64,000 bases of DNA from Streptococcus oralis (GCF_024399415.1 NZ_CP029257.1:1759501-1823500), one strand, 5' to 3'; positions 39,981 to 50,191 are shown, numbered from the stretch's first letter. Notes: generated by a model not told the origin, from the sequence alone. Made by a program: numbers and translations.

Positions 39981-42482
39981 TTATTTCACAACGATATTAA
40001 CCAATTTATTTGGTACACTAATCACCTTCACGATTTCCTTACTGTCAATCTCTGCTTTGACTTTTTCATCCGCTAGAGCAATTTCTTGCAATTCTTCGCG
40101 TGACAGGTCTTTAGCGACCATGAGTTTGGCACGGACTTTTCCTTTGATTTGAACGACGATTTCGATTTCGTCTTCAACCAATTTGCTTTCGTCCCAAGTT
40201 GGCCAAGCCACGTAAGAGATGGACTCACCTGTTGCTGTAACTGTTTGCCAAAGTTCTTCTGCCAAATGAGGTGCAAATGGGGCAATCAATTGGATAAAGC
40301 CTTTGGCGTAGTCTACATAAAGTTTGTCTTCCTTGTTGGCAGCATTGACAAAGACCATGAGTTGGGCAATAGCTGTGTTAAATTTCATGGACTCGATTTG
40401 CTCAGTGACAGCTTTGACTGTTTCATTGTAAACCTTGTCGAGAGCGCCATTGTTTTCCGCAGCGATTTCTTTACTTGTGATCAAACGGTATACACGGTCA
40501 AGGAATTTACGGCTTCCTTCCAGGCCTTCTTCTGACCAAGCGATAGAAGCATCAAGTGGTCCCATGAACATTTCATAGACACGAAGAGTATCGGCACCAT
40601 ATTGTTCCACCACATCGTCTGGGTTAACAACGTTCTTGAGGGATTTAGACATCTTGGCTGGTGCTTGCTCCAACTCTTCTCCTGTTTCCACATGGAAGAA
40701 AGAACCGTCACGTTTTTCAACCTTATCAGTCGCCACAAGAGCTCCACGGTGGTCACGGTAGCTTGTTCCCAAAATCATTCCTTGGTTAAAGAGTTTTTGG
40801 AATGGTTCTTTAGTTGGAACAACACCGATATCATAGAGGAATTTATGCCAGAAACGAGCGTAAAGCAAGTGAAGCACAGCGTGCTCTGCACCACCCACAT
40901 AGATGTCTACTGGCAACCATTGTTTGAGGAGGTCCTCATCAGCCAATTTCTCAGTATTGTGTGGATCAATATAGCGGAGGTAGTACCAGCTTGAACCAGC
41001 CCATTGTGGCATGGTGTTGGTTTCACGACGACCTTTAACGCCATCTTCACGCGTCACTTCCAACCAGTCAGTCAAGTTAGCCAATGGGCTTTCACCAGTA
41101 CCTGAAGGACGGATATCCTTGGTGACTGGCAAGACAAGTGGGAGTTCACTTTCAGGAATAGCTGTTGAAGTCCCATCTTCCCAATGAATGATTGGGATTG
41201 GCTCACCCCAGTAACGTTGACGGCTAAAGAGCCAGTCGCGGAGACGGTAGGTAACCTTCTCTTGTCCACAACCTTTCTCTTCCAACCAAGCCACAATCTT
41301 AGCAATAGCGTCTTCTTTGTTCAGTCCATCAAGGAAGTCTGAATTGACATGAAGACCATCTTCTGTGTAGGCAGCTTCTGCTACATTTCCACCTTCAAGC
41401 ACTTCTACGATTGGAAGGTCAAATTGTTTGGCAAATTCCCAGTCACGTTGGTCGTGGGCAGGAACAGCCATTACCGCACCTGTACCATAGCTAGCAAGAA
41501 CATAGTCGGCAATCCAGATTGGGATTTCTTTGCCATTGACAGGGTTGATGGCATAAGCGCCCGTCCAAACCCCTGTTTTTTCCTTGGCAAGATCGGTACG
41601 AGCCAAGTCAGACTTGAGACTAGCTTGGTGTTTGTAGTCCGCAACTGCATCAGCTTGTTCTGGGCTTGTGATGGCATCTACTAGTTCATGCTCAGGTGCC
41701 AAAACAGTGAAAGTCGCACCGAAAAGAGTATCAGGACGAGTGGTAAAGACGGTGAATTCCTTGTCTGTTCCTTTTACTTTAAAGGTGACATTGGCACCAG
41801 TTGATTTGCCAATCCAGTTGATTTGCATATCCTTGATAGATTCTGGCCAATCCAACTCATCCAAGTCATTAAGCAAGCGCTCTGCATAGGCCGTGATTTT
41901 AAGCATCCATTGGCGCATTGGTTTGCGGACAACAGGATAGCCACCACGCTCAGAAGTTCCATCCGGAAGGACTTCTTCGTTGGCAATGGCCGTTCCCAAT
42001 TCTTCCACCCAGTTTACTGGTACTTCCGCTTCATAGGCCAAGCCTTTTTCGTAAAGCTTAGTGAAAATCCATTGAGTCCACTTGTAATAGTTTGGATCTG
42101 TTGTGTTGACTTCACGATCCCAGTCATAAGAGAAGCCAAGCGCATTGATTTGACGTTTGAAGTTGGCAATGTTTTCCGCTGTAAATTCTGCTGGGTCATT
42201 CCCCGTATCCATAGCGTATTGCTCTGCTGGCAAACCAAAGGCATCCCATCCCATTGGGTGAAGGACGTTGTATCCTTGCGCACGTTTGTAACGGCTAAGG
42301 ATATCAGTCGCTGTGTAGCCTTCTGGGTGTCCTACGTGAAGACCCGCTCCAGATGGATATGGGAACATATCCAGAGCATAAAACTTCGGTTTTGATGCAT
42401 CTGTTCCTGTCTTAAATGTATGATGTTCTGCCCAGTAGCCCTGCCACTTAGGCTCAATTTCTTTATGATTGTAAAAACTCAT
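39981..42482 (-). CDS. leuS: Leucyl-tRNA synthetase
   Basis: 833-aa class I synthetase charging tRNA-Leu. The HIGH motif reads HVGH (49-52) and KMSKS begins at Lys610; the CP1 editing domain lies between. Start ATG 42482 with GGAGAGAG upstream. Monocistronic, with promoter TTGAAA-like / TATAAT at 42511-42538 and no T-box leader visible. Confidence 0.97.
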   Translation of the reverse strand: MSFYNHKEIEPKWQGYWAEHHTFKTGTDASKPKFYALDMFPYPSGAGLHVGHPEGYTATDILSRYKRAQGYNVLHPMGWDAFGLPAEQYAMDTGNDPAEFTAENIANFKRQINALGFSYDWDREVNTTDPNYYKWTQWIFTKLYEKGLAYEAEVPVNWVEELGTAIANEEVLPDGTSERGGYPVVRKPMRQWMLKITAYAERLLNDLDELDWPESIKDMQINWIGKSTGANVTFKVKGTDKEFTVFTTRPDTLFGATFTVLAPEHELVDAITSPEQADAVADYKHQASLKSDLARTDLAKEKTGVWTGAYAINPVNGKEIPIWIADYVLASYGTGAVMAVPAHDQRDWEFAKQFDLPIVEVLEGGNVAEAAYTEDGLHVNSDFLDGLNKEDAIAKIVAWLEEKGCGQEKVTYRLRDWLFSRQRYWGEPIPIIHWEDGTSTAIPESELPLVLPVTKDIRPSGTGESPLANLTDWLEVTREDGVKGRRETNTMPQWAGSSWYYLRYIDPHNTEKLADEDLLKQWLPVDIYVGGAEHAVLHLLYARFWHKFLYDIGVVPTKEPFQKLFNQGMILGTSYRDHRGALVATDKVEKRDGSFFHVETGEELEQAPAKMSKSLKNVVNPDDVVEQYGADTLRVYEMFMGPLDASIAWSEEGLEGSRKFLDRVYRLITSKEIAAENNGALDKVYNETVKAVTEQIESMKFNTAIAQLMVFVNAANKEDKLYVDYAKGFIQLIAPFAPHLAEELWQTVTATGESISYVAWPTWDESKLVEDEIEIVVQIKGKVRAKLMVAKDLSREELQEIALADEKVKAEIDSKEIVKVISVPNKLVNIVVK

Positions 42483-42510
42483 GGTCTCTCTCCAATTTTG
42501 TGATGTTACT

Positions 42511-42538
42511 ATTATACCATTTTTGAGGGAATTTGAAA
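42511..42538 (-). promoter_or_regulatory. leuS promoter
   Basis: Minus-strand TTTCAA (42533-42538), a 16-nt spacer and TGG-TATAAT (TATAAT at 42511-42516); the extended -10 is present. Confidence 0.65.
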
Positions 42539-42607
42539 GACGAGAAATGTTCTTTTAGACTTGGATAACAAGAAATACTGAGTCGCAAATCCACCTTATT
42601 TAACAGG

Positions 42608-42636
42608 AAAAAAAATTAGCTCCTAATCGGAGCTAA
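42608..42636 (-). terminator. Histidine phosphatase gene terminator
   Basis: TTAGCTCC (42616-42623) pairs with GGAGCTAA (42629-42636), followed by nine T on the minus strand. Confidence 0.9.
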
Positions 42637-42642
42637 CTTCTA

Positions 42643-43335
42643 TCAATATTTTATTTCTTCCATCTTCTCACGTCCGAGCTCTCGATAGCTACGGTCACCA
42701 ACAACTTCTACGCTAAACTGACCGTCCTCATATTCAAGAATCGTCACGCTACCATTATCCAGACCATGCGGATGCATACCATTAATCAAATAAACAATGG
42801 TTCCAATGGTCATTCCGTGACTGACAACAAGAGCATTGCCTCCACCTTGTTCTTCCATTTCTTTGGCAATCGCTTCAAAGCCTTCCTTGATTCGACCACT
42901 GAGTTTTTCCCAACCTTCAGCCCAGCCTGCTGTATCAACCTCTACCAAACCTTCTGCTAGTTCTGCATAGGACAACTGATGAACATGGTCTACATTGAAA
43001 ATTCTCGGAATCAATCCCATAAAGAGGTCCCCATCATAGGCCCCATCAAAACTACCAAAGCACCACTCACGGATTCGCTTGTCCATGCGGTAAGGGATTT
43101 TCCCCTGCAGGCCAAGTTCTTCTAGGATAATTCCCATGGTTTGAATAGTACGCCCTGAATCGCTGGAATAAGCGCGGTCAAACTGCAAGCCAGACTCTCT
43201 CAAGCCAATTCCCAGTTCATGGATTCCCAACTCACCTTCTGCAGTCAGAGGTGTATCACTCCATCCTTGAGCACGTCCAATGGTGTTAAACATCGTTTTC
43301 CCATGACGGACCAAATACAATCTTACTTTAGACAT
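42643..43335 (-). CDS. Histidine phosphatase (phosphoglycerate mutase-like) family protein
   Basis: 230-aa enzyme with the RHG catalytic motif LVRHGKTMFN (phospho-His acceptor) and a second His in VVSHGMTIG. Family members range from cofactor-dependent phosphoglycerate mutases to small-molecule phosphatases; the low similarity to GpmA suggests a phosphatase. Single gene with a TGATATAAT promoter about 25 nt upstream and a strong terminator. Confidence 0.9.
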   Translation of the reverse strand: MSKVRLYLVRHGKTMFNTIGRAQGWSDTPLTAEGELGIHELGIGLRESGLQFDRAYSSDSGRTIQTMGIILEELGLQGKIPYRMDKRIREWCFGSFDGAYDGDLFMGLIPRIFNVDHVHQLSYAELAEGLVEVDTAGWAEGWEKLSGRIKEGFEAIAKEMEEQGGGNALVVSHGMTIGTIVYLINGMHPHGLDNGSVTILEYEDGQFSVEVVGDRSYRELGREKMEEIKY

Positions 43336-43423
43336 TTTCTATCCTCCATTTTCTTCTATTATATCATGGATCAAAGAAATATTCGGCTTTCAAAAGCAAA
43401 GCCAACATTTGTAAATTATCCAA

Positions 43424-43557
43424 AAGAAAAGCTACCCTCATGGTAGCTTCCCTAGGAGATTATTATGAAAAAGTTTAGGATTTCTATTAAATAAAGTTAG
43501 GAGGTCTTTATTTAATGATTATAGTATACACAGCCATCCTTAAACTCAACTTAAATC
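43424..43557 (-). repeat. Terminator-bearing intergenic repeat, copy E (without the 101-bp insert)
   Basis: Reads AGCTACC-CTCAT-GGTAGCT, AGGAGATTATTATGAAAAAG, ATTAAATAAAG, TTAGGAGGT, CTTTATTTAAT, then GATTATAGTATACAC. The two 11-nt arms can form a hairpin with GGAGG in the loop. It corresponds to copies B-D with the insert absent, so it represents the unoccupied or excised form. It lies 3' of the PFL/ACT operon. Confidence 0.78.
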
Positions 43558-43571
43558 CTCTCTCTTTTTTA

Positions 43572-44909
43572 TTAATTTTTAAAACTATGGATTGGCGCAG
43601 GAATTTGGCCACCGCGAGAGATGAAATCAACAGACGAAGCCCCGTTGACCTTCATAACTGGAGCTGTCCCTAGCAAACCACCAAACTCAATCATATCGCC
43701 TTCTTTGCCCTTTGGAATAATACGGACAGCCGTTGTTTTCATGTTAACAACACCGATTGCCGCTTCATCCGCAATCATAGCCGCAATGGTTTCAGCAGGC
43801 GTATCTTCTGGAATAGCAATCATATCCAGTCCGACAGAACAGATAGCTGTCATGGCTTCTAGTTTCTCTAAATTCAGAGAGCCATCTTGCACCGCAGCAA
43901 TCATCCCCTCATCTTCAGAAACGGGGATAAAAGCACCTGACAAGCCACCTACTTGGTTACAAGCCATCACTCCGCCCTTCTTAACTTGGTCATTCAAAAG
44001 AGCGAGAGCAGCCGTTGTCCCATGCGTACCAACTGTTTCTAGGCCCATTTCCTCAAGGACACGAGCCACAGAATCACCAACTGCAGGAGTAGGTGCCAAG
44101 CTTAGGTCGACAATTCCAAAGTCAACACCAAGGCGTTCACTCGCCATTTGCCCAACTAATTGACCGATACGAGTAATCTTGAAGGCCGTTTTCTTGACCG
44201 TCTCGGCTACTACATCAAAGCTCTGTCCACGAACCTTTTCCAAGGCACGCTTGACCACACCAGGACCCGAAACCCCGACATTGATGATAACATCTGCTTC
44301 GCCAACACCATGAAAGGCCCCTGCCATAAAAGGATTGTCCTCAACAGCATTAGCAAATACGACCAACTTGGCCGCACCCATATCTGATAGGTTCGCTGTC
44401 TCCTTGATGATACGTCCCATATCTGCAACCGCAGTCATGTTGATACCTGACTTGGTTGAGCCAATATTGACAGACGAACAGACCTTGTCTGTCTCAGCTA
44501 GAGCACGGGGGATAGAATTGATGAGGATTTCATCTCCTTTTTGGTAGCCTTTTTGTACCAAAGCTGAGAATCCACCGATAAAGTCAACACCGATCTTCTT
44601 AGCCGCCCTATCAAGAGCCTTTGCCAAAACAAGATAGTCTGTCGCATCAGTCGCAGCACCAATTAAAGAAATCGGAGTCACCGATACCCGTTTATTAACA
44701 ATAGGAATCCCTAGTTCCGCAGCAATTTCATCTCCTACAGCTACTAGATTTGCAGCTTTAGTGGTGATTTTTTGGTAAATCTTTTCAGCAGCACGATTGA
44801 TATCTGGATCAATACAGTCCAAAAGGGAAATCCCCATGGTGATGGTTCTGATATCGAAGTTCTGCTCCTCGATCATGGCAATGGTTTCTGTAACTTGTCT
44901 AATATCCAT
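43572..44909 (-). CDS. PFL-family protein (DUF711 / UPF0210)
   Basis: 445-aa protein of the UPF0210 family, structurally related to the pyruvate-formate-lyase fold (blocks [41 protein letters not shown]). The biochemical role is not established. It begins at ATG 44909 with AGGAGG 5 nt upstream; an in-frame GTG at 44915 is less likely. It lies 9 nt after its usual ACT-domain partner. Confidence 0.92.
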   Translation of the reverse strand: MDIRQVTETIAMIEEQNFDIRTITMGISLLDCIDPDINRAAEKIYQKITTKAANLVAVGDEIAAELGIPIVNKRVSVTPISLIGAATDATDYLVLAKALDRAAKKIGVDFIGGFSALVQKGYQKGDEILINSIPRALAETDKVCSSVNIGSTKSGINMTAVADMGRIIKETANLSDMGAAKLVVFANAVEDNPFMAGAFHGVGEADVIINVGVSGPGVVKRALEKVRGQSFDVVAETVKKTAFKITRIGQLVGQMASERLGVDFGIVDLSLAPTPAVGDSVARVLEEMGLETVGTHGTTAALALLNDQVKKGGVMACNQVGGLSGAFIPVSEDEGMIAAVQDGSLNLEKLEAMTAICSVGLDMIAIPEDTPAETIAAMIADEAAIGVVNMKTTAVRIIPKGKEGDMIEFGGLLGTAPVMKVNGASSVDFISRGGQIPAPIHSFKN

Positions 44910-44918
44910 AGCCACCTC

Positions 44919-45185
44919 CTAGATATTATACATAGCGTCAAAAATCGCTGCACTTTGAATATTGATTTTAACATTCAAGGTCTGACCAAAAGTTTCAAAC
45001 TCATTTCGCAGATAAGTGAAATCCTGTTTTTCGTCACTAGAAACGACCGCCATCATAGTAAAGTATTCATCCAACACCGTCTGAGAAATATCGTCAATAT
45101 TCAAACCCAACTCTGCAATCTTAGTAGACACGCCTGCAACAATCCCAGCCTTGTCCTTGCCAACCACTGTAATAATAGCCTTCAT
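44919..45185 (-). CDS. ACT-domain protein (UPF0237)
   Basis: 88-aa protein consisting of one ACT domain (ITVVGKDKAGIVAGVSTKIAELGLNI is trimmed here to VVGKDKAGIVAGV) and a short C-terminal extension, a GcvR-like regulatory module likely to bind an amino acid. It is consistently paired with the UPF0210 gene downstream, suggesting it regulates or binds that protein. Promoter TGCTATACT (TATACT revcomp at 45247-45252). Confidence 0.9.
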   Translation of the reverse strand: MKAIITVVGKDKAGIVAGVSTKIAELGLNIDDISQTVLDEYFTMMAVVSSDEKQDFTYLRNEFETFGQTLNVKINIQSAAIFDAMYNI

Positions 45186-45274
45186 CTTTAGACTCCCATT
45201 CTACGATTTTTAGAAAACCTGAACGTTTTTGATTTTCTTTTTTCCTAGTATAGCATATTTCCATAGAAAATACT

Positions 45275-45332
45275 AAAAAACGCCTGCTTACGAAGTTGTT
45301 CTTAAGAAAAAAACAATTTCGTAAACAAGCGT
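45275..45332 (-). terminator. Terminator of the ribosomal supercluster
   Basis: A long stem (arms 45280-45300 and 45312-45332; ACGCCTGCTTACGAA / TTCGTAAACAAGCGT with two mismatches), followed on the minus strand by TTTTTTAG. It ends the rplQ transcript. Confidence 0.85.
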
Positions 45333-45339
45333 CTACCCT

Positions 45340-45432
45340 ATCAAATGATGATGAGTGTTCCCGCTAGGACCGAAGTCCCAGCGGTAGACCAGAGCTAGAC
45401 TAAGAGCACAAGACTCCATCATCATAACACTC
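45340..45432 (-). ncRNA. L17 downstream element (probable)
   Basis: Immediately 3' of rplQ. The outer stem ATGATGATG (45345-45353) pairs with CATCATCAT (45417-45425). An inner hairpin CCGCTAGGAC / GTCCCAGCGG (45361-45384, one mismatch) on the minus strand has a TTCG tetraloop. Position and shape fit the L17 downstream element RNA described for Lactobacillales. The function of that motif is unknown. Confidence 0.75.
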
Positions 45433-45448
45433 AACAAAATTGATGATT

Positions 45449-45835
45449 TTATACTAATTCGATGATCGCCATTGGCGCAGCATCACCACGACGTGGTTCA
45501 GTTTTAAGGATACGAGTGTATCCACCGTTACGTTCAGCATAACGAGGTGCGATTTCTGAGAACAATTTTTGAAGTGCTGTAGTAGAAGTGTACTTATCAG
45601 TTGCTTCATCATAGTTTTCAGATGCGATTTCATTACGTACGAAAGCAGCTGCTTGACGACGTGCATGCAAATCACCACGTTTACCTAGAGTAATCATTTT
45701 TTCAACAGTTTTACGGATTTCTTTAGCACGAGCTTCAGTTGTCACGATTGATTCGTTGATCAAAAGGTCAGTTGTCAAATCGCGAAGCATTGCTTTACGT
45801 TGTGAGCTAGTGCGTCCTAGTTTACGGTAAGCCAT
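45449..45835 (-). CDS. rplQ: 50S ribosomal protein L17
   Basis: 128 aa, N-terminus [19 protein letters not shown] as in all L17. Binds 23S rRNA near the exit tunnel. Last gene of the supercluster, 11 nt after rpoA; the L17 downstream element follows. Confidence 0.98.
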   Translation of the reverse strand: MAYRKLGRTSSQRKAMLRDLTTDLLINESIVTTEARAKEIRKTVEKMITLGKRGDLHARRQAAAFVRNEIASENYDEATDKYTSTTALQKLFSEIAPRYAERNGGYTRILKTEPRRGDAAPMAIIELV

Positions 45836-45846
45836 GTATTCCTCCT

Positions 45847-46782
45847 TTATTTATCTTTTAATCCAAGACCCAAATCAATGAGTTTGAGTTTCACTTCTTC
45901 CAAACTCTTGCGTCCAAGATTTCGTACTTTCATCATCTCTGCTTCAGATTTTTCTGTCAAATCATGCACAGTGTTGATACCGGCACGTTTCAAACAGTTG
46001 TATGAACGCACAGACAAGTCCAGTTCCTCAATCGTACGATCCAAAATACGATCGTCAGATTCAGTATCAGCTTCTTTCATCACTTCAGTTGACTTCGCAA
46101 TCTCAGTAAGATTTGTAAACAAATCAAGATGTTCTGTCAAGATACGTGCTGAAAGCCCTAAAGCATCTTCTGGAATAATTGTTCCATTAGTCAAGATTTC
46201 AAGGGTTAATTTGTCAAATCCATCATTGCTACCTACACGAGCAGGTTCAACTTGATAGTTGACTTTTGTAACTGGTGTATAAATAGAATCTACAGCAAGT
46301 GTTCCAACTGGTGCATTATCTTTTTTGTTTTCATCAGCAGGTACATATCCACGACCACTGTTAACAGTCATTGTCGCTTTTAGAGAAGAACCTTCACCGA
46401 TTGTAAAGAGATAATGATCTGGATTTACAATCTCAACATCACTGTCAGTCAAAATGTCTCCAGCTGTAATTTCAGCAGGACCTTCAACGTCCAGTTCAAT
46501 GATTTTTTCGTCTTCAACGTATGATTTCACTGCAATCCCTTTAATGTTCAGAATGATTTGCATCACGTCTTCACGAACACCTGGAACTGTGTCGAACTCA
46601 TGCAAGACACCTTCAATGTTGATAGATGTCACTGCTGCTCCTGGTAGAGAAGCTAGTAGTACACGACGAAGAGAGTTACCAAGAGTTGTACCGTAGCCAC
46701 GTTCAAGTGGTTCGATTACAAACTTGCCATAATCTTTATTTTCATCAATTTTTGTTATATTTGGTTTTTCAAACTCAATCAT
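45847..46782 (-). CDS. rpoA: DNA-directed RNA polymerase subunit alpha
   Basis: 311 aa. The N-terminal dimerisation domain (about 1-230) includes [18 protein letters not shown]; the C-terminal domain (about 245-311) includes [16 protein letters not shown], which contacts UP elements and activators. Located between rpsK and rplQ as in other Firmicutes. Confidence 0.98.
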   Translation of the reverse strand: MIEFEKPNITKIDENKDYGKFVIEPLERGYGTTLGNSLRRVLLASLPGAAVTSINIEGVLHEFDTVPGVREDVMQIILNIKGIAVKSYVEDEKIIELDVEGPAEITAGDILTDSDVEIVNPDHYLFTIGEGSSLKATMTVNSGRGYVPADENKKDNAPVGTLAVDSIYTPVTKVNYQVEPARVGSNDGFDKLTLEILTNGTIIPEDALGLSARILTEHLDLFTNLTEIAKSTEVMKEADTESDDRILDRTIEELDLSVRSYNCLKRAGINTVHDLTEKSEAEMMKVRNLGRKSLEEVKLKLIDLGLGLKDK

Positions 46783-46824
46783 TTAGTTACTCCCTCTTAA
46801 ACGAAAAGCAGTGTAATGCGATGA

Positions 46825-47208
46825 TTATACACGGCGACGTTTTGGAGGACGAGCACCATTGTGTGGCACTGGAGTCACATCACGAATTGCTGTTACTTCA
46901 AGACCAGCGGCAGCAAGCGCACGAATAGCTGACTCACGACCAGAACCTGGACCTTTTACAGTAACTTCAACTGATTTAAGACCGTGTTCTTGTGCAGATT
47001 TAGCAGCAGCTTCAGAAGCCATTTGAGCAGCGAATGGTGTAGATTTACGAGAACCTTTGAAACCAAGAGCACCAGCTGATGACCAAGCAATTGCATTACC
47101 ATGCACATCAGTAATCATAACAATAGTGTTATTAAATGTAGCGTGAATATGAGCAATACCAGATTCGATATTCTTTTTCACACGACGTTTACGTGTTGGT
47201 TTAGCCAA
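46825..47208 (-). CDS. rpsK: 30S ribosomal protein S11
   Basis: 127 aa; conserved [21 protein letters not shown] block and the C-terminal [13 protein letters not shown]. Part of the small-subunit platform. 17 nt after rpsM. Confidence 0.98.
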
Positions 47209-47225
47209 GACTTTTACCTCCTATA

Positions 47226-47591
47226 TTATTTTTTCTTACCAGCAATCGCAACAGCTTTACCTTTACGAGTGCGAGCGTTGTTTTTAGTGTTTTGTCCACG
47301 GACAGGAAGTCCACGACGGTGACGAATACCACGGTAAGAACCGATTTCCATCAAACGTTTGATGTTCAAGTTTACTTCACGACGAAGGTCACCTTCAACT
47401 TTGATTGCATCCACTTCACGACGGATAGCATCTTCTTGATCTGATGTAAGGTCACGTACACGAACATCTTCTGAGATTCCAGCAGCAGCCAAAATTTTCT
47501 TAGATGTTGCAAGTCCGATACCATAAACGTAAGTCAATGAGATTACTACGCGTTTGTCATTTGGAATGTCAACTCCAGCAATACGAGCCAT
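47226..47591 (-). CDS. rpsM: 30S ribosomal protein S13
   Basis: 121 aa, starts [16 protein letters not shown]2TH-like motif and C-terminal [15 protein letters not shown] tail that reaches the P-site. 17 nt after rpmJ. Confidence 0.98.
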
Positions 47592-47608
47592 GTTTTCTCC
47601 TTTCTATC

Positions 47609-47725
47609 TTATCCTTGACGTTGTTTGTGTTTTGGATTTGCTGGGCAAATTACCATAACACGACCATTACGACGAATTACTTTACAGTATTCGCAAATTG
47701 GTTTGACCGATGGTCTTACTTTCAT
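47609..47725 (-). CDS. rpmJ: 50S ribosomal protein L36
   Basis: 38 aa ([19 protein letters not shown]...). The zinc-binding pattern Cys11-xx-Cys14 ... Cys27 ... His33 is intact, so this is the zinc (C+) form. GGGAT precedes the ATG at 47725. It is too short for most gene finders, but the position between infA and rpsM is canonical. Confidence 0.96.
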
Positions 47726-47749
47726 TTCTTATCCCTCCAAGTTTTTCGA

Positions 47750-47968
47750 TTATTTAAAGCGGTAAGTGATACGTCCACGTGTCAAGTCATATGGACTCAT
47801 CTCGACAGTAACACGATCTCCCGCTAAAATACGAATATAGTTTTTACGAATTTTACCAGAAACTGTTGCTAAAATCTGATGTCCATTTTCAAGTTCAACC
47901 GTAAACATTGCGTTAGGCATTGTATCGACTACTTTGCCTTCAACTTCAATCACATCGTCTTTTGCCAC
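47750..47968 (-). CDS. infA: Translation initiation factor IF-1
   Basis: 72-aa OB-fold protein that blocks the ribosomal A-site during initiation. The start is the GTG at 47966-47968 ([11 protein letters not shown]), with GGAGGTG upstream; the frame is open to 48022 but without homology. Preceded by its own promoter (48042-48070). Confidence 0.96.
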   Translation of the reverse strand: MAKDDVIEVEGKVVDTMPNAMFTVELENGHQILATVSGKIRKNYIRILAGDRVTVEMSPYDLTRGRITYRFK

Positions 47969-48000
47969 GCAAAAGCACCTCCATAAATTTCGATTCGATG

Positions 48001-48016
48001 CCTCTGAAAACAGAGA
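48001..48016 (-). promoter_or_regulatory. Hairpin in the infA leader
   Basis: CTCTG-AAAA-CAGAG on the plus strand forms a small stem in the 5' leader, about 20 nt before the infA Shine-Dalgarno. Confidence 0.4.
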
Positions 48017-48041
48017 CAACAATTATAAGTCAGACTATCTC

Positions 48042-48070
48042 AGTATAACATTTGTAGCGATTTTTTGCAA
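48042..48070 (-). promoter_or_regulatory. Internal promoter upstream of infA
   Basis: Minus-strand TTGCAA (48065-48070), a 17-nt spacer and TATACT (48042-48047). It would give separate transcription of infA-rpmJ-rpsM-rpsK-rpoA-rplQ within the supercluster. Confidence 0.7.
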
Positions 48071-48084
48071 GTGTGAAAAACGCT

Positions 48085-48723
48085 TTATTTCAAATTTGTC
48101 AATACTTTTTCGATGTCTTTGAACACATCATTGATATCTTGATTTCCTTCGATATCGTGGACTAATCCTTTGGCACGGTAGTGAGCAATGATTGGTTCAC
48201 CTTGGACGATATTCACATCCAAACGACGCTTCACTGTCTCAGGTTTATCATCTTCACGTTGGTAGTAATCTTCTTCTTTGTAGTCAACTGGTGGGTTGAA
48301 AACTTTGTGGAAGGTTTCACCTGTTTCGCGGTGGATGATACGGCCACTCAAACGTTCCAAGAGACAATCTGGGTTCACTTCGATATTGATCACACCTTCT
48401 AGTTCGATACCGAGTTCCGCCAATGTTTTGTCCAAGGCATGAGCTTGTTCAATCGTACGTGGGTAACCATCCAACAAGAAACCTGTTTCCTTGATGTCGT
48501 CCTGTGAAAGGCGTTCTTTAACGATTCCATTTGTAACTTCATCTGGAACCAACTCACCTTTGTCGATGTATGACTTTGCAAGTACACCCATTTCAGTTTG
48601 ATTTGCCATAGCAGCACGGAACATATCTCCAGTTGAAATGTGTGCCACGTGGAATTGTTCCACAATTTTAGCTGCTTGCGTTCCCTTACCTGCTCCAGGT
48701 AAGCCCATAATCAAAAGATTCAT
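48085..48723 (-). CDS. adk: Adenylate kinase
   Basis: 212 aa. P-loop GLPGAGKGT (7-15); LID region [16 protein letters not shown] lacks the four zinc cysteines found in Bacillus Adk, as is usual in streptococci. Interconverts ATP, ADP and AMP. The 145-nt spacer from secY carries a strong inverted repeat just before the Shine-Dalgarno. Confidence 0.97.
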   Translation of the reverse strand: MNLLIMGLPGAGKGTQAAKIVEQFHVAHISTGDMFRAAMANQTEMGVLAKSYIDKGELVPDEVTNGIVKERLSQDDIKETGFLLDGYPRTIEQAHALDKTLAELGIELEGVINIEVNPDCLLERLSGRIIHRETGETFHKVFNPPVDYKEEDYYQREDDKPETVKRRLDVNIVQGEPIIAHYRAKGLVHDIEGNQDINDVFKDIEKVLTNLK

Positions 48724-48736
48724 GATAGGTTCTCCT

Positions 48737-48794
48737 TATTTTGTATTTAAATAGAAGCAGAAATCTCATTCAACCCCTATTTAAAAACAAAATA
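48737..48794 (-). promoter_or_regulatory. Inverted repeat in the secY-adk spacer
   Basis: TATTTTGTATTTAAATAG (48737-48754) pairs with 48777-48794 at 17 of 18 positions. On the mRNA the 3' arm touches the adk Shine-Dalgarno (AAGGAGA). It may control adk translation or RNA processing. Confidence 0.55.
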
Positions 48795-48868
48795 GAAGAG
48801 GGGAGACGAAAATCTCTCTAATAGATAGACCTTCATACTCCACTCTCTAAGCAAAAGTAATTTTGCTT

Positions 48869-50179
48869 TTATTCTGTTTTGTCCATGAAACCAACATACT
48901 TACGTTTCAATAGATAACCTTCTAACTGTTTGATTCCTTCGATACCAGTTGAGATAATGATCAAAAGACTAGTTCCCCCAAAAGCAACAGCTTCTGAAAG
49001 ACCAAAGACATCTTTTGCCACAATCGGCAAGATTGAAATCACACCTAGGAAGATCGACCCGACAGTCGCAAGGCGACGAAGAAGTTTCGACATGAATTCT
49101 TCAGTTCCCTTACCAGGACGGACACCATGAATGTAGGCTCCACTCTTTTGCAAGTTTTCTGCTGCTTTCTCTGGATTGATCTGTACAAATGTATAGAAGA
49201 ACGTAAAGAGAATGATCAACAAGGCATACATAGCAACACCTGTTGGAGATGTTGTAGATAACATTTCCTGTGCTGTACGTACCCAAGCCCAATCATGACC
49301 TGTAGCACTCAAAAATTGAAGAATGGCTGCAGGTGCTGCTGTGATGGAACTTGCAAAGATAACTGGGATAACCCCCGCTGGGTTTACCTTCAATGGAAGG
49401 TATGAGCTTGATGGGGCTCCTTGAGCAACTTTTGTATATTGGATTGGAATTTTATATTCTGCCTGTTGAACATAGGTTGTAAAGTAAACAATCAACAAGA
49501 CAGCGATAATCAAAATAACGACAAAGATAATAGATGAAGTCAAACGGCTACTTGGAATATTGACGAAGTAGTCAACATAGATGCCTTTAATCATCTCAGG
49601 AATTGAAGCAACAATACCTGCAAAGATGATCATAGAAACACCATTTCCGTATCCTTTATCCGTAATTTGTTCCCCGAGCCACGTTACAATCATACTACCT
49701 GCTGTGAGGATAATACCGATAGTAACAAAGACTTGTGGAGTTAAAGCTGTCGTTAATAATTTTGCTCCAGATAGAGTATTAAACCCTGCTGTGATCCCGA
49801 TAGATTGAACAAATGCAAGTACAAGTGCAATATATCGAGTAGCCTGGTTTAGTTTTCTCCGTCCCACTTCCCCTTGTTTGCCCCATTCTACAAACTTCGG
49901 TAAAATATCCATTTGTAGCAATTGAACAACGATGGAAGCAGTGATATACGGACTCACACCGAGTGCGAAAACGGAGAAGTTCTTCATGGCATTCCCTGAA
50001 ACAAGACTAAGCATGTTCAAGAAAGATAAACCACTGAGAGCTTCCAAACTTTTTGCATTCACACCTGGAACAGTGATACTTGTCCCAATACGGAAAACAA
50101 GAATGATAAAAATCGTAAAGAGAATTTTTGATCGAACTTGTTTAACCTTGAGCGCTTCTTTTAGTAATTTAAAAAACAT
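48869..50179 (-). CDS. secY: Protein translocase subunit SecY
   Basis: 436-aa central channel of the Sec translocon, ten transmembrane helices (for example ILFTIFIILVFRIGTSI, with the conserved PGVN loop following). Between rplO and adk as in other Firmicutes. A hairpin AGCAAAA-TTAC-TTTTGCT sits right after its stop codon. Confidence 0.97.
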   Translation of the reverse strand: MFFKLLKEALKVKQVRSKILFTIFIILVFRIGTSITVPGVNAKSLEALSGLSFLNMLSLVSGNAMKNFSVFALGVSPYITASIVVQLLQMDILPKFVEWGKQGEVGRRKLNQATRYIALVLAFVQSIGITAGFNTLSGAKLLTTALTPQVFVTIGIILTAGSMIVTWLGEQITDKGYGNGVSMIIFAGIVASIPEMIKGIYVDYFVNIPSSRLTSSIIFVVILIIAVLLIVYFTTYVQQAEYKIPIQYTKVAQGAPSSSYLPLKVNPAGVIPVIFASSITAAPAAILQFLSATGHDWAWVRTAQEMLSTTSPTGVAMYALLIILFTFFYTFVQINPEKAAENLQKSGAYIHGVRPGKGTEEFMSKLLRRLATVGSIFLGVISILPIVAKDVFGLSEAVAFGGTSLLIIISTGIEGIKQLEGYLLKRKYVGFMDKTE

Positions 50180-50191
50180 GGGTCACCTCTC

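Noticed and set aside
41823-42395. 190-codon open frame on the plus strand inside leuS
   Set aside because: It is antisense to a highly conserved synthetase, with Cys/Arg-rich composition typical of a shadow frame.
42483-42600. T-box leader for leuS
   Set aside because: The promoter lies about 30 nt upstream of the ATG, leaving no room for a T-box.
27090-43557. CRISPR array made of the dispersed repeats
   Set aside because: The repeats are long, intergenic and kilobases apart, with no regular short spacers or cas genes.
43621-44163. 180-codon open frame antisense to the PFL-family gene
   Set aside because: Ser/Pro/Ile-rich shadow of an Ala/Gly-rich gene; no translation signals.
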